Source: G963668435 sp963668435
GTDB taxonomy: Bacteria; Latescibacterota; Latescibacteria; Latescibacterales; Latescibacteraceae
Length of the DNA: 64,000 nucleotides
Direction: 5' to 3'
Assembly (NCBI GenBank): GCA_963668435.2
Contig: CAXXSC010000001.1
Span: 434,001-498,000, forward strand
In this document: one piece after another, positions 27,477 to 34,993 of the stretch
Position numbering within the stretch: the first letter of the stretch is position 1
Layout: the number at the start of each line of letters is the position of its first letter
Made by a program: the position numbers and the translations under genes
Notes under the pieces: model-generated
Databases searched by the model: none
Told to the model about the DNA's origin: nothing
Seen by the model: only the letters and a program-made list of their open reading frames with translations

Positions 27477-28304
27477 TCAGGACTGTTCTGCGGGTTTTTC
27501 GCAGTAATAGACTTTTTCATTCAGATTGAGACCGTATATATTATCGGGGCCGCCGAATTCCGCTCGATGCTGTTCCCAATCAAACAGGGTAACAGTAAAA
27601 CCGGCTTCTTCCAGGTGCGAAAGATAATCCCTTCCGATTATTCTCACATGATCTTCTTGACCGAATTCTTTCTCCCGTTCTTTCGGATCGACGACAGTGA
27701 TGTCTTCATATGTCGTTTCGAGATTGATAGCGACAGGGGATTGAAGGATAGCCCAGCCTCCGGGCTTGAGAATCCTGAATATTTCAGATAACGCCTTCCG
27801 GTGGTCGTCGACATGCTCCATGACATGATTGCAGAGAACTGCATCGAATGATCCATCTTCGTGATGAATATCCATGACGTCAATAGTTTCCATGATATCG
27901 ATGGCATGTTCATCGACATCGGCGCTGATATAGTGGAGGTTTTTGATTTTCAGCAAACGGTGGTCGATATTGATTTCCGGTGCGAAATGAAGCAGGGACA
28001 TGTTTTCGGTGAACAGTTTCGTCCGTGTTTTCAGGAAGAGATACAGGAGCCGCTCTCTGTCTTTCGATTCGCAAACCGGGCATAATCCTTGCGTTCTGTG
28101 TCCGCCGCCGGGGGTATCATATTTTAAAAAAAACGGATTTTTCGGGCCGTACGGCAGAAAGGTTGCAAGACAGGCGTTGCAAAGAGGGCAGATCTTTCCA
28201 CGACCATAATACTTGATCTTTTTCAGTATTTGAAAGCATGATTTCAGCGCTGAATGACTGATTTCGGGAGTGATCTTCTTGACAATCGAAGTTACAGCAG
28301 CCAT
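27477..28304 (-). CDS. SAM-dependent methyltransferase with zinc-ribbon N-terminus
   Basis: A 275-residue cytosolic protein. The N-terminal part has two Cys pairs (CPLCNACL...CPVCESKDRERL) typical of a small zinc ribbon, followed by a class I methyltransferase core: LHFAPE and YISADVD (SAM-binding acidic residue), DVMDIHHEDGSFDAVLCNHVMEHVDDH (motif II-III) and LKPGGWAILQSP. The Zn-ribbon plus Methyltransf_11 layout occurs in glycan or lipid modification clusters, but no such cluster is present here. The substrate is unknown. The Shine-Dalgarno is weak. Confidence 0.75.
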   Translation of the reverse strand: MAAVTSIVKKITPEISHSALKSCFQILKKIKYYGRGKICPLCNACLATFLPYGPKNPFFLKYDTPGGGHRTQGLCPVCESKDRERLLYLFLKTRTKLFTENMSLLHFAPEINIDHRLLKIKNLHYISADVDEHAIDIMETIDVMDIHHEDGSFDAVLCNHVMEHVDDHRKALSEIFRILKPGGWAILQSPVAINLETTYEDITVVDPKEREKEFGQEDHVRIIGRDYLSHLEEAGFTVTLFDWEQHRAEFGGPDNIYGLNLNEKVYYCEKPAEQS

Positions 28305-28441
28305 TGGGTATCTTGATTATTATCTTGAAAGAACAGAGGGCATGCCTTTGAACGCAGCTTACGGATCAGATATTTGACAATTGGGAAAAATCATTATCTG
28401 CCTGAAAGATAATAATGACGAGGTACTCCAGGGGCAAGGTA

Positions 28442-30295
28442 TTATTTATAAATAAATTTTGATATACCGTATTCGGTGCCGAACCAGACAGCATCCTTTG
28501 TGCTGGAGATGCAGGTTACAGAATTATTGCCGAGGCCGTTCTTCGTCGTATATGCCAGCCAGTCGCCGTCGCTGAAGCGGACGACACCGCGGTCTTTGAC
28601 CGCGAACCATTTGGCATCCTGATGGTCCACCGCGACCGCTGTGATATCAACACCGGGAAGCCCGCTGTTGCCGGTGCCGTAGGACAGCCACTTATTGCCG
28701 TCGAAACTGATAACACCACCGTATGCCGCACCGAACCAGACCGTGTTGTCGCTGTCAATGGCGATCGAGGTTATCGTGTCACTCATGAAGTAGCGGTTGC
28801 CGCAGTTGTGCGTTTCCCACTCCGTGCCGTCGAAACGCGAAATACCTTTCATGGTGCCTATCCAGGCAACACCATCCCTGTCGATGGCGATGGCCCGTAT
28901 GCGCATGTCTACAAGCCCGCTGTTTTCGGTAGTGAATGTTGTTTCCACGCCACCAGTGATCAGCGAGAACCCGTCGTTTTTCCATCCAAGCCAGATGCGA
29001 TTGCTGTGGTCGATTGCACAGGCTGTGCATATTCTGCCGTTAATAACGGCCTCGTCGATCTCTATCTGTCTGCCCGTGGCATCGTAAAGTATGAGCGGTG
29101 TATTTTCCGCGGGTTTCATTTTGTCAGGCGCTGTCTTTTTCGTTTTCGATTCAGAATTCATCCCGGACCTGTCTGCTGTTTGCCAGCCTGCGTCGCACTT
29201 GCTTATGACACCGTATTTGTCAAGATATGCGCTGACAGCGTTATTGCCTGAACAGAACAGATTTCTGACAGCGAATTCGGGCTCTTTTTTCCAGGGAGCG
29301 GTGAAACTCTGCCAGCGCCCGTTTCGCCTGACCGCTGCGCCGCCGTTTTTGGTACAGACCCACATTGTGCCGTCATCCGCAAGGGCGATATCTGTAATAT
29401 TGCTGTCCGGCAGCTCGTTTTCGCCGGGGCTGATCTGTCCGGTAACCGTGCCGTTGAAACGTTTTATTCCTCCGCCGCCTGTACCGATTAGTGCTGTGCC
29501 GTCGCTGTCGAACGCGATGCATTCCGCGAACAGGATTTTCTCATTCCGGCGCCATGCCCCGCTGTCCTGCCAGGCGATTCCCTGCCATGAGGCCAGCCAT
29601 ATCCGGTCCCGGCTGTCAATGGCGAAACCGTTGATCCACGTGTCGTCAAGACCGGCGTTGGCCAGGAGGTCATGCCATGTATCGCCATCGAGACGCCAAA
29701 GGCCGGTGTCGACGGAAAGCACCAAGCTGCCGTCCGAGAAAAAGTCCATGCTGACCGTGCGGCATTTCCCGGCCTGATACTCCGGTGCAGGTATTTTTTT
29801 CCATGCATCCCCTTCATATTTGGCGATGAGGAGTTTTCCGTTTTTGTCTGTGCCGGCAGCCCACAGGCCGCTGTCGCGGGAGTGCTCTATTGCCCTGATA
29901 CCTTTGAGGCTGATCCCGGAGGCAGTTTTTGTGAAATTCACCCAGGCACCGTTACGACAGCAGGATATTCCGTCGTCTTTTGCTGCGAACCACGCCGCGC
30001 CATCTGCATCGACTGCCGCAGCCAGGAGCTGTTTCCCGATAATGCCGCTGTTTTTCGGTGTGTAATTGGACCATGCACCGTCACGGAAACAGGCGGCACC
30101 CTCGGCGGTGGCGAACCATACGCTGCCATCATCGGCAAGTGCCACAGAACGTACATCACGTGAAAGCGGATGCGCGAAAAACTGTGTGTAATGCTGCCAA
30201 CCGTTTGCCAGTACGGTTGACGCGGAGTACGTCAGACCGATAAAAGTCATTATAATCAAGATGTTATTGTGGTTGTTGTGTTTTGTTTTACGCAC
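28442..30295 (-). CDS. Secreted beta-propeller protein (two-component-regulator propeller repeats)
   Basis: A 617-residue exported protein that starts at a GTG with AAAGGA upstream and a signal peptide (ending VLANG). It is built of repeated blades with the pattern D-x-x-G-x-x-W-x-x-(T/A/G)-x-x-G: DGSVWFATAEG, DGAAWFAAKDDG, DRIWLASWQG, DGTMWVCTKNG, DGVAWIGTMKG, DNTVWFGAAYG. These are the repeats of the sensor half of hybrid two-component systems, which form double seven-bladed propellers. Here there is no transmembrane segment or kinase domain after the propeller, so it works as a free secreted or surface protein. A long tract of low-complexity sequence (SKTKKTAPDKMKPAEN) separates two groups of blades. 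Confidence 0.75.
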   Translation of the reverse strand: MRKTKHNNHNNILIIMTFIGLTYSASTVLANGWQHYTQFFAHPLSRDVRSVALADDGSVWFATAEGAACFRDGAWSNYTPKNSGIIGKQLLAAAVDADGAAWFAAKDDGISCCRNGAWVNFTKTASGISLKGIRAIEHSRDSGLWAAGTDKNGKLLIAKYEGDAWKKIPAPEYQAGKCRTVSMDFFSDGSLVLSVDTGLWRLDGDTWHDLLANAGLDDTWINGFAIDSRDRIWLASWQGIAWQDSGAWRRNEKILFAECIAFDSDGTALIGTGGGGIKRFNGTVTGQISPGENELPDSNITDIALADDGTMWVCTKNGGAAVRRNGRWQSFTAPWKKEPEFAVRNLFCSGNNAVSAYLDKYGVISKCDAGWQTADRSGMNSESKTKKTAPDKMKPAENTPLILYDATGRQIEIDEAVINGRICTACAIDHSNRIWLGWKNDGFSLITGGVETTFTTENSGLVDMRIRAIAIDRDGVAWIGTMKGISRFDGTEWETHNCGNRYFMSDTITSIAIDSDNTVWFGAAYGGVISFDGNKWLSYGTGNSGLPGVDITAVAVDHQDAKWFAVKDRGVVRFSDGDWLAYTTKNGLGNNSVTCISSTKDAVWFGTEYGISKFIYK

Positions 30296-30332
30296 GAGAG
30301 TGTCCTTTATTATATAATTTTACCTTATTAAT

Positions 30333-30360
30333 AGTATAATCGTAAAAATTATTGTGTCAA
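30333..30360 (-). promoter_or_regulatory. Strong putative sigma-70 promoter of the propeller gene
   Basis: On the minus strand TTGACA (30360-30355), a 16-base spacer and TATACT (30338-30333). The -35 box is an exact consensus and the -10 box differs by one base. It is 38 bases upstream of the GTG start. Confidence 0.7.
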
Positions 30361-30531
30361 GCAAAAGATTGTACATGGTAAAATGTTTTTCTGCTGTTCG
30401 GAGATTTTTTCTTGTTCCGCATATTTGCGTTTAGGGTTTTGTGTTGCAGAAGAATCAGCTATTTCGTATATTTATTTTCTTATATTTAAGGGTTTCCCGA
30501 CAGAAATACCAGCCAGCGGAGGAATACTATC

Positions 30532-32223
30532 GTGAAGGACATTCTCAAGAACGGCGTAATTCTTATGCTTTACAGCCTTATCGCGGGTTCGGCCCTCGCG
30601 TTTGTCTATCTTAAGACCGCACCGGTGATCGAAGCACGCAAGGCGGCGCTTGCCAATGCTGTTCTACTGGAGGTCCTGCCCGGAATGGATGGCGGTTATG
30701 TTCCCCAGGGAGATCCCGAATCATTCGAATACTGGTCGGCCTACAAAGGCTCGACCTCGGGCGAAGCCGACGGCTATGTTTTCACGGCAAAAGGCAAAGG
30801 TTATTCATCGACCATTGAAACAATGGTCGGTGTGGATAAAGACGGTAAGGTCGTTAATCTCAAGGTGGTGTTCCAGCAGGAAACGCCCGGCCTTGGTGAT
30901 CAGATCCTCGCCATCAACGATGGTGAAAGTGATCCCTGGTACACCAGGCAGTTCATTGGCAAAAGCGCCGATGACGACCTGAGGGTTGCGGATGACGGCG
31001 GTAGTATCGATGCTATTTCCGGTGCGACTATTTCGTCGAGGGCAGTGGCGACATCGATCCAGAACGGTCTGGGCCAGCTCAGGGCTGCGTTGACAGGAGG
31101 TGAGTTCGTTCCCGTCGAGGTCCCCGAGGAGGTGGAGCCTGCCGACATGCCGATCTCAATGCCCGAGGAAGCCGATCTTGTCGAGCTTATGCCAGGAATG
31201 GCCGGTGGTTACGATCTCAATGATGAAGATGATATGTTCCCTGTCTGGACAGCATGGCAGGATGAAGGTAAGTCAAAAGTCGGTGGTTACCTCTTTGTCG
31301 CGCGCAAGGAGGGTTTCGAGCATAACATCGATACGCTTGTGGCGGTAGATGCTGACGGCGCTGTGCAGGCGCTTAAAATCCTCTTTCTCAAGGAAACGCC
31401 CGATTACGGCGGCAGGATGAAAGAGGTTCGCGAGGGAGAGGATTCTCCCTGGTTCCTGACTCAGTTTGTCGGCAAGACTGTCGATGACGATGTCAAGCTT
31501 GCCGATGACGGCGGCAATATCGATGCTGTTACCGACGCCACAATTTCCTCAACTGCTTTCACAGGTTCCATGAATTCCGGTCTCAGGCATCTCAAGGCTG
31601 CGCTTAACGGCGAGGAATTCATAGATGAATCCGATGATGAGGACAGCGACGAAGACGACGAAATCGCATTTCTCTTCGAGGATGATGAGGACAGCGAGGA
31701 AGAGGATGAGGAGATTGCATTCCTGTTTGAGGACGATGAGGACGAAGACAGCGGCGATGATGAGGACGCGGCCATGGAGCCGATCGATCCCGCCGATGCG
31801 CTTGCCGAACTTTTCTCTGAGCGCGAATACGAGCTTAATGACGAGGGCGATTTCGAGTTTTACGCGGCTTATGCCGATGTGGCAAAAATCGAGGCCCTGG
31901 GATATGCGTTCGTCGTTGAGGGCGAGGGTTTCGAATCCAATATCAAGACGCTTGTCGCAGTCAACAGCGAGTTTGTTATCGAGGCCGTGAAAATCCTGTT
32001 CCAGGATGAGACGGAAGATTACGGTGCGAATGTCATGCAGGTAAGGGATGGCGAGGAAAGCCCCTGGTTCCAGCGCCAGTTTGTTGGCAAGAAGCTCGCT
32101 GCGATCGCACTCAAGGATGACGGCGGCGAGATTGACGCTATCACGGATGCGACTATCAGCTCGACTGCGGTCACCCAGTCCATAGCCGAGGGCCTTGAGG
32201 CGTTGATGAATGCTGTTCCCTAA
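30532..32223 (+). CDS. Protein with three FMN-binding (RnfG-like) domains
   Basis: A 563-residue protein anchored by one N-terminal transmembrane segment (ILMLYSLIAGSALAFVYL), like RnfG/NqrC. It carries three FMN-binding domains (about 75-185, 235-365, 440-560), each ending in a flavinylation-type motif: DAISGATISS (about 164), DAVTDATISS (about 335) and DAITDATISS (about 537). The Thr of each A-T would carry covalent FMN on the outer face of the membrane. Between domains two and three lies an acidic linker with a tandem repeat of EIAFLFEDDED. No other rnf/nqr genes and no apbE flavin transferase are in the window. It is probably an extracytoplasmic electron carrier. The start codon is GTG with a GCGGAGGAA ribosome-binding site. 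Confidence 0.82.
   Translation: MKDILKNGVILMLYSLIAGSALAFVYLKTAPVIEARKAALANAVLLEVLPGMDGGYVPQGDPESFEYWSAYKGSTSGEADGYVFTAKGKGYSSTIETMVGVDKDGKVVNLKVVFQQETPGLGDQILAINDGESDPWYTRQFIGKSADDDLRVADDGGSIDAISGATISSRAVATSIQNGLGQLRAALTGGEFVPVEVPEEVEPADMPISMPEEADLVELMPGMAGGYDLNDEDDMFPVWTAWQDEGKSKVGGYLFVARKEGFEHNIDTLVAVDADGAVQALKILFLKETPDYGGRMKEVREGEDSPWFLTQFVGKTVDDDVKLADDGGNIDAVTDATISSTAFTGSMNSGLRHLKAALNGEEFIDESDDEDSDEDDEIAFLFEDDEDSEEEDEEIAFLFEDDEDEDSGDDEDAAMEPIDPADALAELFSEREYELNDEGDFEFYAAYADVAKIEALGYAFVVEGEGFESNIKTLVAVNSEFVIEAVKILFQDETEDYGANVMQVRDGEESPWFQRQFVGKKLAAIALKDDGGEIDAITDATISSTAVTQSIAEGLEALMNAVP
31621..31780 (+). repeat. Internal tandem repeat coding an acidic linker
   Basis: Two near-copies of a GAxGATGAGGAC-rich unit each encode EIAFLFEDDED-type segments. 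They lie inside the triple FMN-domain gene between domains two and three. Confidence 0.75.
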
Positions 32224-32248
32224 GAGGACAGCCTGACAGAGAAATTAA

Positions 32249-32308
32249 AACGCGGTATCCGTTTAATGGCTTGAAGCCGGAGAATAATAACGGAGTACCG
32301 TGTTTTTT
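32249..32308. terminator. Long-stem terminator between converging genes
   Basis: ACGCGGTATCCGTT pairs with AACGGAGTACCGTGT (one bulge, one G-U), followed by eight T on the plus strand. It lies between the FMN-domain gene and ispE. Confidence 0.7.
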
Positions 32309-32336
32309 TTATGTCCGGAAACAGACTGGGAATCGA

Positions 32337-33185
32337 TCAGACTGCTTTCACGCGGAACACGTCGGAATAACGTTCACGCATTGCCTGCTCGCATTCGGCC
32401 GCTTTATTTTCATCCTCAAAAATACCCAGCATTGCCGCACCACTGCCGGTCATGATGCCTGCCTCGGCGCCGATATCGAGAAATCGATTGCGAATACTTT
32501 CCAGTTCAGCATGCGCGGGAAACACAACGCGCTCGAAATCGTTCACCAGCACCCCGAAAAACTCATCCTTTTCCAGTGTTCCCTCAAGAAGTCGGGATGT
32601 CATGGCCATATAGCGGCCGTTGTCGCCAGGATACTCCTTAAATTGACAGTAAGCCCATGCTGTCGAGATGCCGAATCCGGGAAATACAATGACATAGGTG
32701 AAATCGAACGGCCATTGAGCTGGCATCATGCGTTCTCCGCGTCCGCTGACAACCGCTGTGCCGCCGGACATGAGAAAGGGCACATCAGAACCGATCTGTG
32801 CGGCAATTTCCATAAGTTTCGCGTCTGAAATCGAGAGTGTTTCATGTTCAGTGACCGCACTGATCGCGGTTGCGGCATCGGTCGATCCGCCGCCGAGCCC
32901 GGCCCCCATCGGTATGCGCTTGATCAGCGACAGCGCAAGGTCGAAGCTGCGGCCTGATTCATTTTCCAGTGCTGTTTTTGCCTTGAGAATGAGGTTGGAG
33001 CTGTCGCAGGGAACGGATTCGACATTGCAGGAAAGTGAGGTCATCTCTGCCGATTCAACTGAAAGCTCGTCATAGAGCCCAACTGTCTGGAAAATGGAGA
33101 GGATGTCATGGAATCCATCGCCGCGTTTCCCGAGAACCCTGAGACCGAGATTTATTTTTGCCGGAGCTTTGATTGTAAGAGACAT
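32337..33185 (-). CDS. ispE: 4-diphosphocytidyl-2-C-methyl-D-erythritol kinase
   Basis: A 282-residue GHMP kinase of the MEP isoprenoid pathway. Motifs: N-terminal KAPAKINLGLRVLGKRGDGFHDILSIFQ, the ATP loop PMGAGLGGGSTDAATA and the C-terminal MTGSGAAMLGIF. The length matches IspE. It is the last gene of the minus-strand block beginning with gltA or tilS and follows cdaA by about 90 bases. The Shine-Dalgarno (GAAAG) is moderate. Confidence 0.95.
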   Translation of the reverse strand: MSLTIKAPAKINLGLRVLGKRGDGFHDILSIFQTVGLYDELSVESAEMTSLSCNVESVPCDSSNLILKAKTALENESGRSFDLALSLIKRIPMGAGLGGGSTDAATAISAVTEHETLSISDAKLMEIAAQIGSDVPFLMSGGTAVVSGRGERMMPAQWPFDFTYVIVFPGFGISTAWAYCQFKEYPGDNGRYMAMTSRLLEGTLEKDEFFGVLVNDFERVVFPAHAELESIRNRFLDIGAEAGIMTGSGAAMLGIFEDENKAAECEQAMRERYSDVFRVKAV

Positions 33186-33275
33186 GCTGATCTTTCGTAA
33201 GAATACTCAGTCAATTCTGGCTGATTACGATTGCTTTATCGCAGTAATCACAACGGTTTGCGGCCTTGAAATGCT

Positions 33276-34040
33276 CTATTGTGACCGCAGCATGGAGATC
33301 AGGTTGCTACGCAGTTCGGCAGGCGAGAGATTCCTGATCAGGCGGCCGTCGACCGCGATAGAGATGGCTCTCGTTTCCTCGCTGACAACGATAACGAGTG
33401 CATCTGTTTCTTCACTGATTCCAAGTGCGGCACGGTGGCGTGAGCCAAGCGAACGGTCGATTTCGGGAGATTCCGACAGCGGGAGCAGACAGTTTGCCGC
33501 AGTGATCCTGTCGCTGCGGATTACCACTGCCAGATCGTGCAGCGGCGTATTGGGTGTGAAAATCGTTACGAGAAGCTGGTGGCTGACCTCTGCGTTTAAC
33601 TGGGTGCCGGTGTCGACAATTGATCCAAGCTGCGTATTGCGAGTCATGACCATGAGTGCGCCGAAATTCTTTTCCGCAAGACGGCGGGCCGCGGTAACAA
33701 CCTCGTCGACCGAGCGCTGTTCCTGGTTGTGGATGAAAATGCCCATGATCCGCCAACGTCCGATCTGGATAAGAAGGCGTCTGAGCTCAGGCGCGAAAAT
33801 AACGACGATGCCGACCAGCCAGACCGAACTGAAAAAACTGATCAGCGCATTCAGTGCCCTGAGCTGTGCCCAGCCTGCAAAAATGGATGCCGCGAGAAGT
33901 ATGAAAAGGCCGGTGACAAGCTGCATCGCACGCGTGTCTTTAAAGCGCACGTAGAGGGAGTAGAATATCAGGGCAACGATGGCGACATCGATAAAATCAA
34001 CCAGTGTCACCGGCAGGAAACCGATCTTGATCAGGTCCAT
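33276..34040 (-). CDS. cdaA: Diadenylate cyclase, CdaA type (altered DGA motif)
   Basis: A 254-residue membrane protein with three N-terminal transmembrane segments (VDFIDVAIVALIFYSLY; LFILLAASIFAGW; SSVWLVGIVVIFAP), then a DisA_N/DAC domain (about 95-225) that would make c-di-AMP from two ATP. The RHR motif is intact (GSRHRAALGISEETDA). The normally near-invariant DGA reads DLA in TPLHDLAVVIRSDRI; the codon is CTG. The metal-binding Asp is kept, but Leu replaces Gly at the catalytic turn, so activity is open to question. The gene overlaps the end of folP by 10 bases, in the common tilS-ftsH-folP-cdaA arrangement. GGGAG precedes the ATG. Confidence 0.88.
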   Translation of the reverse strand: MDLIKIGFLPVTLVDFIDVAIVALIFYSLYVRFKDTRAMQLVTGLFILLAASIFAGWAQLRALNALISFFSSVWLVGIVVIFAPELRRLLIQIGRWRIMGIFIHNQEQRSVDEVVTAARRLAEKNFGALMVMTRNTQLGSIVDTGTQLNAEVSHQLLVTIFTPNTPLHDLAVVIRSDRITAANCLLPLSESPEIDRSLGSRHRAALGISEETDALVIVVSEETRAISIAVDGRLIRNLSPAELRSNLISMLRSQ

Positions 34041-34894
34041 GACTGACTCCCGGAATCTTGTTTCGCACTGTTTCTGATTGCTTGCGCGACAGCGGCGGCC
34101 TGGCGCATTTCCCTGACATCGTGCACCCGGTGAATTTCAATGCCCCTGAGGACACAGTACGCCGTTATTGCGGCAGTTCCCCCGAGACGATCCTCGACAC
34201 TGTCGCCGCTAATCATGCCGATCATGCTTTTCCGCGATGCACCAACCAGAACGGGACAACCGGTTTCGTGCAGACGGTCAATTGAAGCAAGCAGCGACAG
34301 GTTGTGTTCGATATTTTTCCCGAAACCGATACCGGGATCGACAATTATCCTGTCACGGGTTATACCACGCGATTCGGCGAATGCGATTCGTTCCTTGAGG
34401 TATGTTATAACCTCTTCGGTGACATTGCCGTACTCGGGTGATTTCTGCATTGTGCGGGGGCTGCCCTGCATGTGCATGAGTATGACATTTGCATCGCTGT
34501 CACTGAGCACCGAAACCATGGACTCGTCAAATTCAAGGGCCGAGATGTCGTTGACAATCGACGCACCAGCGTCCAAGGCTTCACGGGCGACAGATGCCTT
34601 GTATGTATCGATGGAAATGGGAACATCCAGCTCATTCTTTATAGCTGAAATCACGGGAATCACCCGGCGGAGTTCTTCGTCGGCATCGACCGGATCAGCG
34701 CCGGGGCGGGAGGATTCACCGCCGATATCGATTATATCAGCTCCCTCTTCGACCATTTCGGCAGCATGTCCGGCAGCGCGGACAGGATCCAGATACTGTC
34801 CGCCATCGGAAAAGGAGTCGGGCGTTACATTAAGAATGCCCATGATAAGGGGATGTCCACCGTTATAGTGTTTGCCGCCGATCGTTAGCTGCAT
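34031..34894 (-). CDS. folP: Dihydropteroate synthase
   Basis: A 287-residue folate-pathway enzyme joining dihydropterin pyrophosphate to para-aminobenzoate. Motifs: IMGILNVTPDSFSDGG (first pterin loop), ADIIDIGGESSRPGA, ISIDTYKASVAREALDAGASIVNDISA and ILVG-type ending with SRKSMIG. The ATG at 34894 is preferred, with AGGCAGG upstream and the family N-terminus right after it. Without it the frame is open 21 codons upstream. It is between ftsH and cdaA and overlaps cdaA. Confidence 0.95.
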   Translation of the reverse strand: MQLTIGGKHYNGGHPLIMGILNVTPDSFSDGGQYLDPVRAAGHAAEMVEEGADIIDIGGESSRPGADPVDADEELRRVIPVISAIKNELDVPISIDTYKASVAREALDAGASIVNDISALEFDESMVSVLSDSDANVILMHMQGSPRTMQKSPEYGNVTEEVITYLKERIAFAESRGITRDRIIVDPGIGFGKNIEHNLSLLASIDRLHETGCPVLVGASRKSMIGMISGDSVEDRLGGTAAITAYCVLRGIEIHRVHDVREMRQAAAVAQAIRNSAKQDSGSQSWT

Positions 34895-34993
34895 TTTCCT
34901 GCCTTGGATTTGTTTGACGCCATTGTTCGGAAATGCCGGATGAAAGACGTGCCGCACCGGTTATTCACAGTGCGGCACGCTGAAACCGTATTG

